Shown: piece after piece, positions 22,647 to 32,027 of the stretch
Layout: every line of letters starts with the position of its first letter
Numbering within the stretch: position 1 is the stretch's first letter
Assembly: GCF_000368045.1 (NCBI RefSeq)
Contig: NZ_KB849236.1
Coordinates: forward strand, 851,731 to 915,730
DNA: 64,000 nucleotides
Direction: 5' to 3'
From: Acinetobacter johnsonii CIP 64.6
GTDB taxonomy: Bacteria > Pseudomonadota > Gammaproteobacteria > Pseudomonadales > Moraxellaceae
The notes under the pieces: model-generated
Database searches by the model: none
Seen by the model: only the letters and a program-made list of their open reading frames with translations
Told to the model about the DNA's origin: nothing
Program-made: the position numbers and the translations under genes

Positions 22647-24707
22647 ATGGCAACAGATAATCCAAGAGCAGTTGATGATCAAACATTAGCGCCTAAAGAC
22701 CGTTTAAATGGTGTGGTCTTTTATATTTCAGCTCTCATTATTTTAATTTTTTCTCTTACCACCATTTTGTTTAATGACTTTGCTAACCGAACCTTAAATA
22801 TGGTTTTGGCGTGGGTAAGTTCAACTTTTAGTTGGTATTACTTACTCGCAGCGACCTTGTATATGGTCTTTGTCATTTTTATTGCCTGTTCTCGCTATGG
22901 CAACATCAAATTAGGCCCCAAACATTCCAAGCCTGAATTTAGTCTTTTAAGTTGGTCTGCAATGCTGTTCTCAGCTGGGATCGGCATCGATTTGATGTTT
23001 TTCTCGGTAGCGGAACCTTTATCCCACTATATGCATCCACCCGTGGGTGAGGGGCAGACCCTAGAGGCTGCACGTCAAGGCATGGTGTGGACCCTGTTTC
23101 ACTATGGTCTAACTGGGTGGTGTATGTATGCCTTGATTGGCATGGCATTGGGATATTTTAGTTATCGCTATAACTTACCACTGACTATTCGCTCTGCTTT
23201 ATATCCGATCTTTGGCAATAAGATTCATGGGCCGATTGGTCATAGTGTTGATACCGCAGCGGTCATCGGGACTATTTTTGGTATTGCGACGACCTGCGGG
23301 ATTGGGGTAGTACAGCTGAACTATGGCTTACATGTGTTGTTTGATTTACCTGAAAACCTTTGGATGCAAACCGCATTAATTGTGGTTGCGGTGGTAATGA
23401 CCATTATTTCAGTGACTTCAGGGGTGAATAAGGGACTGCGAGTTCTCTCTGAGATCAATATTTATGTTTCTGTTGGGTTGATGCTGTTTATTTTGTTTTT
23501 AGGCAATACCGAATTTTTACTGAATGCTTTTGTGCAAAATATTGGAGACTACATTAACCGTTTTCCAAGCATGACTTTGGAAAGTTTTGCCTTTCAACAA
23601 CCGAAAGAATGGATGAACAGTTGGACATTGTTCTTTTGGGCATGGTGGGTGGCTTGGTCACCATTTGTAGGTTTGTTTTTAGCACGGATTTCACGAGGTC
23701 GAACCATTCGTGAGTTTGTTAGTGGGACCCTTATTATTCCTCTGTTTTTCACACTCACGTGGTTATCAATATTTGGAAATAGTGCACTAAATAGTGTGAT
23801 TTTTGATGGTAATTTAGCCCTTGCACAAAGTGTCATTGCAAATCCTGCGCATGGTTTTTATGACTTGCTAGCACAGTATCCATGGTTTCCGTTTATTGCA
23901 GGTGTAGCCACAATTACTGGTTTACTCTTTTATGTGACCTCAGCGGACTCTGGTGCACTGGTATTGGGTAATTTCACTACTCAATTTACCAATGTCGATC
24001 ATGATGCACCGCGATGGTTGAGTGTATTCTGGGCCATAGCGATTGGTTTATTGACCCTTGCAATGTTGATGGCTAACGGGATTACGGCACTACAAAATGC
24101 CACGATTATTATGGGGTTGCCGTTTAGTTTTGTGATGTTCTTGGTGATGGCAGGTTTGTATAAATCACTGCGGTTAGAAGACTATCGACAAGCCAGTAGC
24201 AGTTTAAATGCCGCACCCGTGGTGGGCAATGTCGACATCCTCAACTGGAAAAAGCGTTTGTCCCGAGTCATGCACCATCCAGGAACAACTGATACTCGGC
24301 GTATGCTCGATGACATCTGCCGACCTGCGGTAATGGCCGTTGCAGAAGAAATGCAAAAACGAGGTATCGACATCAGTGTTCAAGAAAGTGCGCTAGAAGA
24401 AGACCCAAATCTGTATCATTTAGATTTGATGATTCATTTGGAAGAAGAGCAAAACTTTGTCTATCAAATTTGGCCAGTACGCTATATCGCCCCGACTTTT
24501 AGTGAACGCGGCAAACTGGGCAAACGCTTCTATTATCGTCTTGAGACCTATTTGTATGAAGGTTCTCAAGGCAATGATCTTGTTGGTTATACCAAAGAGC
24601 AAGTGATTAATGATGTGCTGGATCGTTATGAACGCCACATGACCTTCTTACATATCAATCGAATCAGTCCGGGGAATCGTCCCTTATTTCCAGACCCTCA
24701 AGGATAA
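22647..24707 (+). CDS. betT: High-affinity choline transporter, BCCT family
   Basis: A 686-residue betaine/choline/carnitine transporter with 12 membrane helices (to about residue 500) and a long C-terminal cytoplasmic domain of roughly 170 residues. The BCCT signature WAWWVAWSPFVGLFLARISRG is present as WAWWVAWSP and GLFLARISRGRTIREF. The aromatic choline-site helix contains WTLFHYGLTGWCMYALIG. Length and the extended C-terminus fit BetT of E. coli (677), where that tail senses osmolarity. The ATG at 22647 has GAGGA upstream; an in-frame TTG at 22614 has none. It supplies choline to the adjacent BetAB enzymes. Confidence 0.93.
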   Translation: MATDNPRAVDDQTLAPKDRLNGVVFYISALIILIFSLTTILFNDFANRTLNMVLAWVSSTFSWYYLLAATLYMVFVIFIACSRYGNIKLGPKHSKPEFSLLSWSAMLFSAGIGIDLMFFSVAEPLSHYMHPPVGEGQTLEAARQGMVWTLFHYGLTGWCMYALIGMALGYFSYRYNLPLTIRSALYPIFGNKIHGPIGHSVDTAAVIGTIFGIATTCGIGVVQLNYGLHVLFDLPENLWMQTALIVVAVVMTIISVTSGVNKGLRVLSEINIYVSVGLMLFILFLGNTEFLLNAFVQNIGDYINRFPSMTLESFAFQQPKEWMNSWTLFFWAWWVAWSPFVGLFLARISRGRTIREFVSGTLIIPLFFTLTWLSIFGNSALNSVIFDGNLALAQSVIANPAHGFYDLLAQYPWFPFIAGVATITGLLFYVTSADSGALVLGNFTTQFTNVDHDAPRWLSVFWAIAIGLLTLAMLMANGITALQNATIIMGLPFSFVMFLVMAGLYKSLRLEDYRQASSSLNAAPVVGNVDILNWKKRLSRVMHHPGTTDTRRMLDDICRPAVMAVAEEMQKRGIDISVQESALEEDPNLYHLDLMIHLEEEQNFVYQIWPVRYIAPTFSERGKLGKRFYYRLETYLYEGSQGNDLVGYTKEQVINDVLDRYERHMTFLHINRISPGNRPLFPDPQG

Positions 24708-24722
24708 TTAGGAGGAACCATA

Positions 24723-25334
24723 TTGACCTCATATTTACATGCTTTTGCTTTGTTTTTCTCATTGCTGAATCCGTTTTTAATGAGTATTTACATGATTGGC
24801 ATGATTCGGAACTCCGAAGCTAAAGTGTTTAATAAGGCCTTGATTCAGGGCTGTCTCATTGCTTTTATAGTATTTATGCTGTTCGCATGGGGTGGGGAAG
24901 CGATTTTTAGTAAATATTTAAATGTACGCTTTGAAGCCTTTCAAATATTTGGTGGTCTGATCTTCTTGGTGATTGGTTATCGCTACGTGTTTCAGGGAGC
25001 AGATACCATTGGTGAAATGCGTGGTGCGCCTGAGCATTTGGCAGGAACCATTGCGATGCCTTTTATGATTGGTCCAGGAACCATCAGTGCTGCTGTGGTG
25101 ACAGGTATGGCACTGCCAATCAGTGGTGCGGCCATGATTATTTTCCTGACTTTGGCGTTGACCTGTGGCTTGATGATTTTAATGAAATTTGCGCATGACC
25201 ATTTGCGTTACAAGCATGCCAAATATATTGACCGTTATGTTGATATTGTCGGGCGACTGTCGGCCTTACTGATTGGGACTATTGCGGTAGATATGATTAT
25301 TAATGGCATTATTGGCGTCATGGCTGAAATGTAG
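24723..25334 (+). CDS. MarC-family integral membrane protein (UPF0056)
   Basis: A 203-residue protein with six hydrophobic segments. MarC-family hallmarks are SLLNPFLMSIYMI near the N-terminus (usual NPxG/A-type loop), FQIFGGLIFLVIGYR, and the central IAMPFMIGPGTISAAVV. The role of MarC proteins is unknown; an early link to multiple antibiotic resistance was withdrawn. The start is a TTG with a near-perfect GGAGGA six bases before it; no suitable ATG exists until residue 20, inside the first helix. It follows betT by 15 bp and may be co-transcribed. Confidence 0.85.
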   Translation: MTSYLHAFALFFSLLNPFLMSIYMIGMIRNSEAKVFNKALIQGCLIAFIVFMLFAWGGEAIFSKYLNVRFEAFQIFGGLIFLVIGYRYVFQGADTIGEMRGAPEHLAGTIAMPFMIGPGTISAAVVTGMALPISGAAMIIFLTLALTCGLMILMKFAHDHLRYKHAKYIDRYVDIVGRLSALLIGTIAVDMIINGIIGVMAEM

Positions 25335-25355
25335 AATCCACTAATAGCGGACCAT

Positions 25356-25386
25356 AAAAAAGCCCTCAGTCAATGAGGGCTTTTTT
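25356..25386. terminator. Bidirectional intrinsic terminator
   Basis: A 13-bp perfect stem pairs 25356-25368 with 25374-25386 (core GCCCTCA / TGAGGGC), with A and T runs. It lies between the convergent MarC-like gene and ybgE. Confidence 0.9.
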
Positions 25387-25388
25387 AT

Positions 25389-25691
25389 TTAACTGAAGAA
25401 CCAAGTGTAATAACCCCAGATCATCAGTGGCCACGATAGAAACGGGCTAAACAGCCATTTCCAAATCCAGTGGCGTGGCACGAAGCCAACACCGTGGATA
25501 AAGCCACCTGAGATACCAATCATGATATACATCAGTGCACTGTGGCTATAGTGACCATTGTCATCCAACATAGCAGCTGGATGCACTAACAACACCGCTG
25601 CAAGTGGAAAGGCCAATAGGCAGGAAATTAGCATCGCAAATTTGTTCGGCTTTTTATCTACAGTTTGGTTTTCCATAGCAACGTCTGTCAT
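25389..25691 (-). CDS. ybgE: Cyd operon protein YbgE
   Basis: A 100-residue membrane protein with three hydrophobic segments. The segment SGGFIHGVGFVPRHWIWKWLFSP corresponds to the conserved AGVIHGVGFRPQ region of E. coli YbgE (97 residues), the last product of the cyd operon. Its function is not established; it may help assembly of cytochrome bd. It begins 3 bp after the cydX stop and ends at the shared terminator. The longer start (MTDVAMENQ) is listed; a second ATG five codons in is possible. Confidence 0.8.
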   Translation of the reverse strand: MTDVAMENQTVDKKPNKFAMLISCLLAFPLAAVLLVHPAAMLDDNGHYSHSALMYIMIGISGGFIHGVGFVPRHWIWKWLFSPFLSWPLMIWGYYTWFFS

Positions 25692-25694
25692 GGT

Positions 25695-25796
25695 TTATTC
25701 CTCATCAAGGTCTTGATGATGTTCGATATACAGAGCACTGAGTACACCTGCAAAGCAAGCCATCAAAATGCCGAGAATCCATGCAAAATACCACAT
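25695..25796 (-). CDS. cydX: Cytochrome bd small subunit CydX
   Basis: A 33-residue single-helix protein beginning MWYFAWILGILMACFAG and ending in a charged tail (EHHQDLDEE). E. coli CydX starts MWYFAWILGTLLACSFG, so identity is secure. CydX stabilises the haem arrangement of the cytochrome bd quinol oxidase. AAGGAG sits about 8 bases before the ATG. It lies 24 bp after cydB and 3 bp before ybgE, in the order seen in E. coli. Short genes like this are often missed by automatic annotation. Confidence 0.95.
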   Translation of the reverse strand: MWYFAWILGILMACFAGVLSALYIEHHQDLDEE

Positions 25797-25820
25797 AACT
25801 TGATCTCCTTAGACACAGCC

Positions 25821-26966
25821 TTAGTAAAGGCTGTGTGAATTCTCTTTAATGTGTGTGTTGGTAATAACACCCCACATTTTGTAGTAACACCAAGTGGTAT
25901 AGCACAAAATGAGTGGGACAAAGATACATGCCGCAACTGTCATTACAGTTAACGTTGTTTTACTTGAAACTGCATCCCACATGGTCAAGCTTGCAACAGG
26001 TTGAATGCTTGATGGCATTAAGAATGGGAACAGCGCAAAACCAGCAGTTAAAATTGCACCTACGACTGCTAGACTTGAACCCAAGAAGCTAAAGCCTGCT
26101 TTGTTCTTGCTTGCTGCAAGCACCACAATTAAACCACCTAAGATACCTGCGATAGGCGCAATCATAGTAATTGGGTAAGTCGAGTAGTTGTTCATCCAGC
26201 CATGATTGGCATTGGTCAAGACTTCTTTTGCCAATGGGTTAGCAACACCGTTGGTGTCAAATGGAGTCACTAAGGTATAACCTTCGATTCCACCAAAGTA
26301 CAACCAAGCACCAGCACCTAAGAAACAGATGAGATAAACAATGCCCATAAGTTTCGTTGCTTGTGCTGAGCGTCTGCGTAAGTCACCATCGGTACGAAGC
26401 ATGAGCCATGCACCGCCGTGTGCGCACAGCATTGATAAACTAACTAGGCCGCAGACTAAAGCAAATGGGTTGAGTAGAGCAAAGAAGCTCCCTGTGTAGG
26501 TTGAGCGGACGGTATCATCTAAACTAAATGGCACGCCTAAGAACATGTTGCCAAATGCCACACCGAAGACCAGTGCAGGTACAGCACCACCGACTGCTAA
26601 ACCCCAGTCCCATGACGTACGCCATTTGGTATTTTGTAGTTTAGAGCGGTAGTCAAAACCTACAGGTCGTAAGAATAGGGCAAACAGTACTAAAAGTAGC
26701 GCCCAATACATGCCTGAGAATGCTGTTGCATAAACCATTGGCCATGCGGCAAACAATGCGCCGCCAGCAGTAATGAACCAAACTTGGTTACCGTCCCAGT
26801 GCGGAGCAATGGTGTTGATAGCCGCACGGCGTTCTTCATCTGTTTTGCCCACAAATGGCATGATCGCCATAGAGCCCATATCGAAGCCATCGGTGAGGGC
26901 AAAGCCAATCAGCAAGACGCCGACTAAAACCCACCAAATGATTTTGAGTAATTCATATTCGATCAT
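25821..26966 (-). CDS. cydB: Cytochrome bd ubiquinol oxidase subunit II
   Basis: A 381-residue polytopic subunit (E. coli 379). The opening [20 protein letters not shown], then LTDGFDMG, is the CydB signature. [22 protein letters not shown] follows as [10 protein letters not shown] and GGALFAAWP. It pairs with CydA to form the high-affinity terminal oxidase used at low oxygen. Its start overlaps the cydA stop by 4 nt (ATGA arrangement), which implies translational coupling. Confidence 0.97.
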   Translation of the reverse strand: MIEYELLKIIWWVLVGVLLIGFALTDGFDMGSMAIMPFVGKTDEERRAAINTIAPHWDGNQVWFITAGGALFAAWPMVYATAFSGMYWALLLVLFALFLRPVGFDYRSKLQNTKWRTSWDWGLAVGGAVPALVFGVAFGNMFLGVPFSLDDTVRSTYTGSFFALLNPFALVCGLVSLSMLCAHGGAWLMLRTDGDLRRRSAQATKLMGIVYLICFLGAGAWLYFGGIEGYTLVTPFDTNGVANPLAKEVLTNANHGWMNNYSTYPITMIAPIAGILGGLIVVLAASKNKAGFSFLGSSLAVVGAILTAGFALFPFLMPSSIQPVASLTMWDAVSSKTTLTVMTVAACIFVPLILCYTTWCYYKMWGVITNTHIKENSHSLY

Positions 26967-28543
26967 GCTTGAGTCTCCTCATTACGAGCTGCTTCAAGTT
27001 TTTCAAAATGGTATTTACCAGTGTGAAGCGAACTTGGACCAAGACGTGAGAATTTGATCATTAAATACATTTCAATAATCAAAAGAACGGTATAGAACGC
27101 AGCTAAGGCAGCGATAGAACCCCAAACATCACCTGTGCTTAAGCTTGATGCTGACAAGTGTGTAGGTAGAACTTCACCAATCGTCCACGGTTGACGACCT
27201 ACTTCAGCAACATACCAACCTGTTTGTGCAGCAATCCATGGCAGAGGCAGAGCGAAAAGCGCGAACTTCAGTAACCATGGTTTGTTTTCTGCATTGCGTT
27301 TTGCCACAGCAAAGGTTGCTAGAGCAAATAACAACAGCATAAGGAAACCAGATACAACCATGGCACGGAATGCCCAGAATAAGCTTGGTACGTGCGGAAT
27401 CGTGTCTTTTGCAGCAGATTTAATTTGATCTTCAGATGCATCAACTACATTTGGTGTGTATTTTTTCAGCAGTAAGCCATAACCCAAGTCTTTTTGAGTT
27501 TCAGCAAATGCAGCTTTTAGTTCTGGAGAAGTATCACCCGCGCGTAGTTTTTCCAGTTGTGAGTAAGCCACCATACCGTTACGAATACGATCTTCGTGTT
27601 GTACGATCAAATCTTTAATGCCAGTCACTTCTTTGTCTAAAGAACGTGTTGCAATAAGACCCATCACATATGGAATTTTCACTGCATAATCTGTAGTCAT
27701 GGTTTCTTTATTTGGAATACCAAACAAAGTAAAGGGTGCCGGTGCAGGGTGAGTATCCCATTCCGCTTCAATGGCTGCGAGTTTAGTTTTCTGAACATCA
27801 CCGAGTTCATAACCTGACTCATCGCCCAGTAAAATCACTGAAAGTGTTGAAGCTAAACCAAAAATTGCGGCAATGGCAAATGAACGACGTGCAAACGGAA
27901 TATCGCGTTTTTTCAGTAAGTAGTAGCTTGAAATAGCAAGGACGAAAATAGCGCCTGTCACATAACCCGCAGACACGGTATGTACAAATTTTACCTGTGC
28001 AACTGGGTTAAAAATGAGAGCACCAAAATCTACCAGTTCCATGCGCATGGTTTCATAGTTAAATACAGAACCGACAGGGTTTTGCATCCAACCATTTGCA
28101 ACCAAAATCCATAAGGCAGACATATTAGAACCGAGTGCAACCAGCCATGTCACACATAAGTGCTGCACTTTGGATAAGCGATCCCATCCAAAGAAGAACA
28201 GACCGATGAATGTCGATTCTAAGAAGAATGCCATTAATCCTTCAATGGCTAATGGAGCACCGAAAATATCCCCCACATAGTGTGAGTAATATGCCCAGTT
28301 AGTCCCGAACTGGAACTCCATGGTTAAGCCAGTAGTGACCCCTAAAGCGAAGTTAATACCGAAGAGTTTCCCCCAAAACTTGGTCATGTCTTTATAAATT
28401 TCTTTACCTGAAATCACATAGGTGGTTTCCATAATGGCAAGAATAAAGGCAAGCCCCAGTGTAAGTGGAACAAAAATAAAGTGATACATCGCGGTCATAG
28501 CGAACTGGAACCGCGAAAGATCGACCACGCTTTCAGATATCAT
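26963..28543 (-). CDS. cydA: Cytochrome bd ubiquinol oxidase subunit I
   Basis: A 526-residue subunit (E. coli 522) carrying the haems b558, b595 and d. His21 in [14 protein letters not shown] matches the E. coli His19 ligand. [14 protein letters not shown] and the quinol-loop segment [11 protein letters not shown] with [12 protein letters not shown] indicate the long-Q-loop (L) subfamily. The ATG at 28543 is preferred to an adjacent TTG at 28546; AGGAG lies upstream. It overlaps the cydP stop by one base (TGATG), so cydP, cydA, cydB, cydX and ybgE form one tightly coupled operon. Confidence 0.97.
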   Translation of the reverse strand: MISESVVDLSRFQFAMTAMYHFIFVPLTLGLAFILAIMETTYVISGKEIYKDMTKFWGKLFGINFALGVTTGLTMEFQFGTNWAYYSHYVGDIFGAPLAIEGLMAFFLESTFIGLFFFGWDRLSKVQHLCVTWLVALGSNMSALWILVANGWMQNPVGSVFNYETMRMELVDFGALIFNPVAQVKFVHTVSAGYVTGAIFVLAISSYYLLKKRDIPFARRSFAIAAIFGLASTLSVILLGDESGYELGDVQKTKLAAIEAEWDTHPAPAPFTLFGIPNKETMTTDYAVKIPYVMGLIATRSLDKEVTGIKDLIVQHEDRIRNGMVAYSQLEKLRAGDTSPELKAAFAETQKDLGYGLLLKKYTPNVVDASEDQIKSAAKDTIPHVPSLFWAFRAMVVSGFLMLLLFALATFAVAKRNAENKPWLLKFALFALPLPWIAAQTGWYVAEVGRQPWTIGEVLPTHLSASSLSTGDVWGSIAALAAFYTVLLIIEMYLMIKFSRLGPSSLHTGKYHFEKLEAARNEETQA

Positions 28544-28734
28544 CAACGTGTCTCCTTGATTGGGGATGGATTGCCTGCAATACGCTCAGCAACTTGATTG
28601 TCAAAATTTTTAGGAATAGTCGGGGCGTCAAACCAGATGTTCTTAATGACCATTAAAATAATCACCTTAATGATTAAAATGGCCACAATTTCTCTGGTGA
28701 CTTTTTGATTGAGATTTTTGGGGACTAAGCTCAT
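28543..28734 (-). CDS. cydP: Cytochrome oxidase putative small subunit CydP
   Basis: A 63-residue protein with a short basic N-terminus ([15 protein letters not shown]), one membrane helix at about 16-32 ([20 protein letters not shown]), and a periplasmic tail ([20 protein letters not shown]). Position, size and the FDxPTIPK-like tail fit CydP, a small protein encoded just before cydA in Acinetobacter and Pseudomonas relatives. Its role is only proposed: an extra small subunit or assembly factor. The stop and cydA start share one base. Confidence 0.75.
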   Translation of the reverse strand: MSLVPKNLNQKVTREIVAILIIKVIILMVIKNIWFDAPTIPKNFDNQVAERIAGNPSPIKETR

Positions 28735-29252
28735 TTCACAAAGCCTATTTTTTAACTTGCTTTATATTATTAAACAAAAACATACAAAAGATAAATAGTC
28801 TTTAAACTTAAATAAAAAATATATTATTAAGTCTTTTAAATACATGTACTTAAAATAATTATGTGATGAAAAATAAACTAATATTTTTGTATTTTTAAGT
28901 TGACCAAATTACTTGTGTTTATATTTAAATACCTGACTAAAATACTTGTATATATTTATTTTAAATCCGACTAAAACGCTTATATTTAACGTTCATCGTT
29001 ATTTTATTGATAATTCGTTTTAAGATAATAAAAGTGATAGGGCTTTTAAATGATAGATTTTAACGGATATGAATCATGAATGATTTGATCTGTTGCATAC
29101 ATCACAAGGAAATTAGGAATTGAAAATCGAATTAATATTTAAAAAGTCTTTTATTGTGTCATATGAGCTTGAAGGCAGAGGCGGAGAGTAAAATTCTCAT
29201 CCTGATCTTATTTTGCGCAAATATTTTTAAATTGTAGAAAGCTGGATTGTGA
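28735..29252. other. AT-rich control region upstream of the cyd operon
   Basis: This 518-bp gap is extremely AT-rich between about 28740 and 29040 and must contain the cyd promoter. An imperfect tandem duplication lies at 28911-28990. I searched by eye for an Anr/FNR box (TTGAT-N4-ATCAA) and saw none. A 24-codon frame at 29162 has no clear ribosome site and was not called. Confidence 0.5.
28911..28990. repeat. Imperfect tandem repeat upstream of cydP
   Basis: Unit 1 (28911-28943) and unit 2 (28944-28977) share the pattern ACTTGT - AT-rich stretch with TTTAAAT - CCGACTAAAA (CTGACTAAAA in unit 1). A shorter third partial unit (GCTTATATTTAAC) follows at 28978-28990. Unit length is about 33-34 bp, close to three helical turns. 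Confidence 0.5.
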
Positions 29253-29399
29253 ATGAAAGATTACTTTAAAAAGATTGAGCAAGAAGATGAGGCAAGGGTT
29301 CGATTTAAACAGCGCGTTGTGAGGCGTTTGTTGGAGGCTGACGCTATCAATATCTTGGTAGGGTATAGGCCATGGCAAAGGATAAACATGCTTATATAG
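29253..29399 (+). CDS. Possible small basic protein or gene remnant
   Basis: A 48-codon frame beginning MKDYFKKIEQEDEARVRFKQ, followed by RVVRRLLEADAINILVG. The first half is charged and helical. The ribosome site is weak and no homologue is recognised. It sits in otherwise non-coding DNA next to the cyd control region. It could be a real small protein, a decayed fragment, or chance. Confidence 0.2.
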   Translation: MKDYFKKIEQEDEARVRFKQRVVRRLLEADAINILVGYRPWQRINMLI

Positions 29400-29437
29400 A
29401 CGTACAGCGTTGAAACGAGGTCAGATTGAGTGCTTGT

Positions 29438-30055
29438 TTAGCGCGTATTTTCACCACTAAAAAGTTGATTGGATTTTGAAATTTTCTTTGCTATGTAATG
29501 CGACTTTTTTAGACGAATGAGAATAATTTGTGACTGAAATTCAATTTCACCAAACTCAGGTTCAACTTGCACATAGTGGAGTTGACCATATTCATCGCGA
29601 ACGCGAGCTTGAGCCGAAAAACCGGGGCGTGCATTCCCGCTGGAGATAGTCGCCAGACGACCCAGTAAGTTGGTTTGTTTTTTATCTGGTCTGGGTTTAA
29701 TAACTTGATCCAAACAGTGGATCATAAAAACGGTAAAGAAAATTGCAATAATTAGCGCAGGCAAGATCAGATAGTAAGCCGAAGTAAACGCTTGTTCTTT
29801 GGCGTAGATGCAGAACTGAAGGAAATAACCTGCAACACTAAAATTAAGTAAGAGAAAAACGACAATCAGCACTTTAGAAAACTTAACGTCCAGCAGTGGA
29901 TATTCAGTCAGTTTTTGCGGCGAGAGCCTTTTGAGGAAATGACTTGGGCGGGATTTAAAAAAGTAGCCTAAGGTTTCCACCATGCTGAGTATGACTAAAG
30001 TCAATAAGCTGAAATGAAAGAGCATCAAGTCAGGGTGATGTAGCAACTCATACAT
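29438..30055 (-). CDS. YqiJ-like membrane protein with OB-fold C-terminus
   Basis: A 205-residue protein with three hydrophobic segments (about 13-32, 62-82 and 92-115). A soluble C-terminal domain, GRLATISSGNARPGFSAQAR then DEYGQLHYVQVEPEFGEI, follows. It corresponds to the C-terminus of E. coli YqiJ, an NfeD-like OB-fold protein partnered with a flotillin (YqiK). No flotillin gene is adjacent here. It is the last gene of a three-gene unit, 18 bp after the Rieske gene. Function unknown; a membrane-organising role is inferred only from family. Confidence 0.65.
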   Translation of the reverse strand: MYELLHHPDLMLFHFSLLTLVILSMVETLGYFFKSRPSHFLKRLSPQKLTEYPLLDVKFSKVLIVVFLLLNFSVAGYFLQFCIYAKEQAFTSAYYLILPALIIAIFFTVFMIHCLDQVIKPRPDKKQTNLLGRLATISSGNARPGFSAQARVRDEYGQLHYVQVEPEFGEIEFQSQIILIRLKKSHYIAKKISKSNQLFSGENTR

Positions 30056-30073
30056 GGTGAACGTCCAATTTCA

Positions 30074-30409
30074 TTATTCTTCTGTGAGATAAATCCCGCC
30101 GTCAGAATGCACGGTAATCGCTACTTTTTCAAGTGCTTCACCTTGGCATGGGCCAGAAATGCATTCACCTGTTTCCACCATAAACAACGCACCATGGGTC
30201 GAACATTCAATAAATTCTTGATCGCGGTCTAAAAACTGGTTTTCCAAAAATTCAAGTTCAACTTGCAAATGCGGGCAAATGTTTTGGTAAGCAAAGAAGG
30301 CACCGTCACGTTGGGTGATAAAAATCGTATCCCCTTTAGGTGTTTCAAAAGAACGCGCTTCGCGTTCTGGGATGTCTTCCGTCATGCAAATTTTTTGCAT
30401 CATGCACAT
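30074..30409 (-). CDS. Small Rieske-type [2Fe-2S] ferredoxin
   Basis: A 111-residue single-domain Rieske protein. Ligands are Cys45-X-His47 in NICPHLQ and Cys69-X2-His72 in ECSTHGALF, separated by 21 residues, as in ferredoxin-type Rieske subunits. A nearby GPCQGEALEKVAI provides the usual proline-loop region. Such proteins pass electrons to oxygenases or act as assimilatory nitrite-reductase-like small subunits, but no oxygenase is adjacent. The start at 30409 overlaps the upstream kinase by 10 nt; ATGs at 30403 and 30400 are alternatives. Partner unknown. Confidence 0.8.
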   Translation of the reverse strand: MCMMQKICMTEDIPEREARSFETPKGDTIFITQRDGAFFAYQNICPHLQVELEFLENQFLDRDQEFIECSTHGALFMVETGECISGPCQGEALEKVAITVHSDGGIYLTEE

Positions 30410-31404
30410 TCCTTTTGCAGTTGTTGGAACAATTCAGCGTAATCTGCCACAGCCAAACGAGGGCCGAACTGTGACACCACTTCACTTGAAATTAAAATTG
30501 CAAGTTGCGCAGCTGTATGTAAGCCTAAGCCCGCATTTACTGCATAAAGGAAGGCACCAGCAAAGGCATCACCTGCACCATTGGCATCGATAGCGTGTAC
30601 TTTACGACCCGCGACATTAAATGTTTCCTGTGCATTTGAAATAAGTGCACCTTCCGCCGAAAGCGTAATCACCACATGCTGGCTCAGTGTTTTAAGTTTT
30701 GCTAAAGCCGCCTCAACTGTTTCGGTTTCGGTGTACATCATGGCTTCTTGTTGGTTACAGAACAATAATTCCACGCCATCTGCAATCATTTCATCTAAAC
30801 CATGACGCGCGTATTGCACCATCGCAGGGTCAGATAGGGTTAATGCAATTTTAACACCATGAGCTTTGGCAATTTCACGAGCCTGCTTGACAGCTACACG
30901 TGCGCTATCGCTGGTTGAAAGATAACCTTCGATATAGAGCCATTTCGCTGTTTTTAAGGGTTCAAAGTCAATCTGTTGTTCAGTTAACTCGGCCGTGATC
31001 CCCAAATAGGTATGCATAGTGCGTTCAGAGTCTTCACTGACTAAAACCATACACGTGCCTGTTACGCCTTCACTGATTGATTTTTCAGTGTTTTTAATGC
31101 CTGCTTCGTGTAAACCATTGAGGTAAGTTTGCCCTAGTTCATCATTACCCACGCGGCATGCATAAAATGCTGAACCACCCAAGGCACTAAAAGCAACGGT
31201 GGTGTTGGCTGCTGAACCACCTGAAGCCTGACCTTTATAGCTTTGTGTTTCTTTTAATTTTTTGTAAAGATCTGCTTGTGTTTCACCATCAGTTAACTGC
31301 ATAGTGCCTTTTTGCAAATGTTGTTGAATAAGGAAGTCGTCAGAGACTTTAAATTCTTGGTCGATTAGTGCATTACCAATTGCAAAAAGATCAACAGTTG
31401 CCAT
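30400..31404 (-). CDS. PfkB-family kinase, adenosine-kinase-like
   Basis: A 334-residue ribokinase-fold enzyme. The N-terminal ATVDLFAIGNALIDQEF, the substrate region SGGSAANTTVAFSALGG, and the C-terminal ATP/anion-hole motif DANGAGDAFAGAFLYAV are clear. The last holds the catalytic aspartate. The pattern is nearest to adenosine kinase / inosine-guanosine kinase-type sugar kinases of proteobacteria, but the substrate is not provable here. The ATG at 31404 was chosen because MATVDLFAIG starts the fold; one at 31440 adds 12 residues without a ribosome site. First gene of the unit with the Rieske and YqiJ-like genes. Confidence 0.85.
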   Translation of the reverse strand: MATVDLFAIGNALIDQEFKVSDDFLIQQHLQKGTMQLTDGETQADLYKKLKETQSYKGQASGGSAANTTVAFSALGGSAFYACRVGNDELGQTYLNGLHEAGIKNTEKSISEGVTGTCMVLVSEDSERTMHTYLGITAELTEQQIDFEPLKTAKWLYIEGYLSTSDSARVAVKQAREIAKAHGVKIALTLSDPAMVQYARHGLDEMIADGVELLFCNQQEAMMYTETETVEAALAKLKTLSQHVVITLSAEGALISNAQETFNVAGRKVHAIDANGAGDAFAGAFLYAVNAGLGLHTAAQLAILISSEVVSQFGPRLAVADYAELFQQLQKECA

Positions 31405-31543
31405 GTCTTTTTTCGTCACGTATTGAAAATAAAGCGACATTTTACACCAATGCTCAAGATTGCTGTAGTTTGTTGAGGAAAATTCATTTTATTTACGTGG
31501 CAAATGTAGTGAAATGGCTTTGCTCATATTCAAGGAAGTTTAG

Positions 31544-31993
31544 ATGGAAATTTTAATTCAAGCGGCAGAACAATTACCTCCTCAAATACAAGCTTTAGCA
31601 CAACTTGCGGCAAAAGAAGGATATGAACCGTTGACCCGCTTGATCGAAGAATATCAAAGCGGAAAAAATCGTTTTGATCAAAAGGGTGAAGTGTTGTTAT
31701 TGGCCTATGATCAAGACCAATTAATTGCCTGTGGCGGTTTAAATCAACAATGGGGTGAAAATGAAATCGAGGCGCGGATTGGGCGCGTACGCCGTTTTTA
31801 TGTACATCCTAAATACCGTAAGAGCGGTGTGGGTCGTCAGTTGTTGGCACATTTAGAAAAATGTGCACGTCCGAACTTTTCTGCGCTGTGTTTAAATACC
31901 GCGGATTTGTCCGCAGCCAGTTTCTATCAGAAGCAAAACTATGTTTTTGTGGAAAATCACCCGAACTATAATTATTTTAAATATCTCATCTAG
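31544..31993 (+). CDS. GNAT-family N-acetyltransferase
   Basis: A 149-residue acetyltransferase. The acetyl-CoA motif A is RRFYVHPKYRKSGVGRQLL, with the Q/RxxGxG/A pattern as RKSGVG. Motif B follows in LCLNTADLSAASFYQKQNYVF. AAGGAAG lies 5 bases before the ATG. The substrate (small molecule or protein amine) cannot be told. It is divergent from the PfkB-like kinase and followed by a long hairpin before the M16 protease gene. Confidence 0.8.
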   Translation: MEILIQAAEQLPPQIQALAQLAAKEGYEPLTRLIEEYQSGKNRFDQKGEVLLLAYDQDQLIACGGLNQQWGENEIEARIGRVRRFYVHPKYRKSGVGRQLLAHLEKCARPNFSALCLNTADLSAASFYQKQNYVFVENHPNYNYFKYLI

Positions 31994-32027
31994 TTTTACT
32001 TTTGAGAACGCTTCCCTAAAAAAGACT

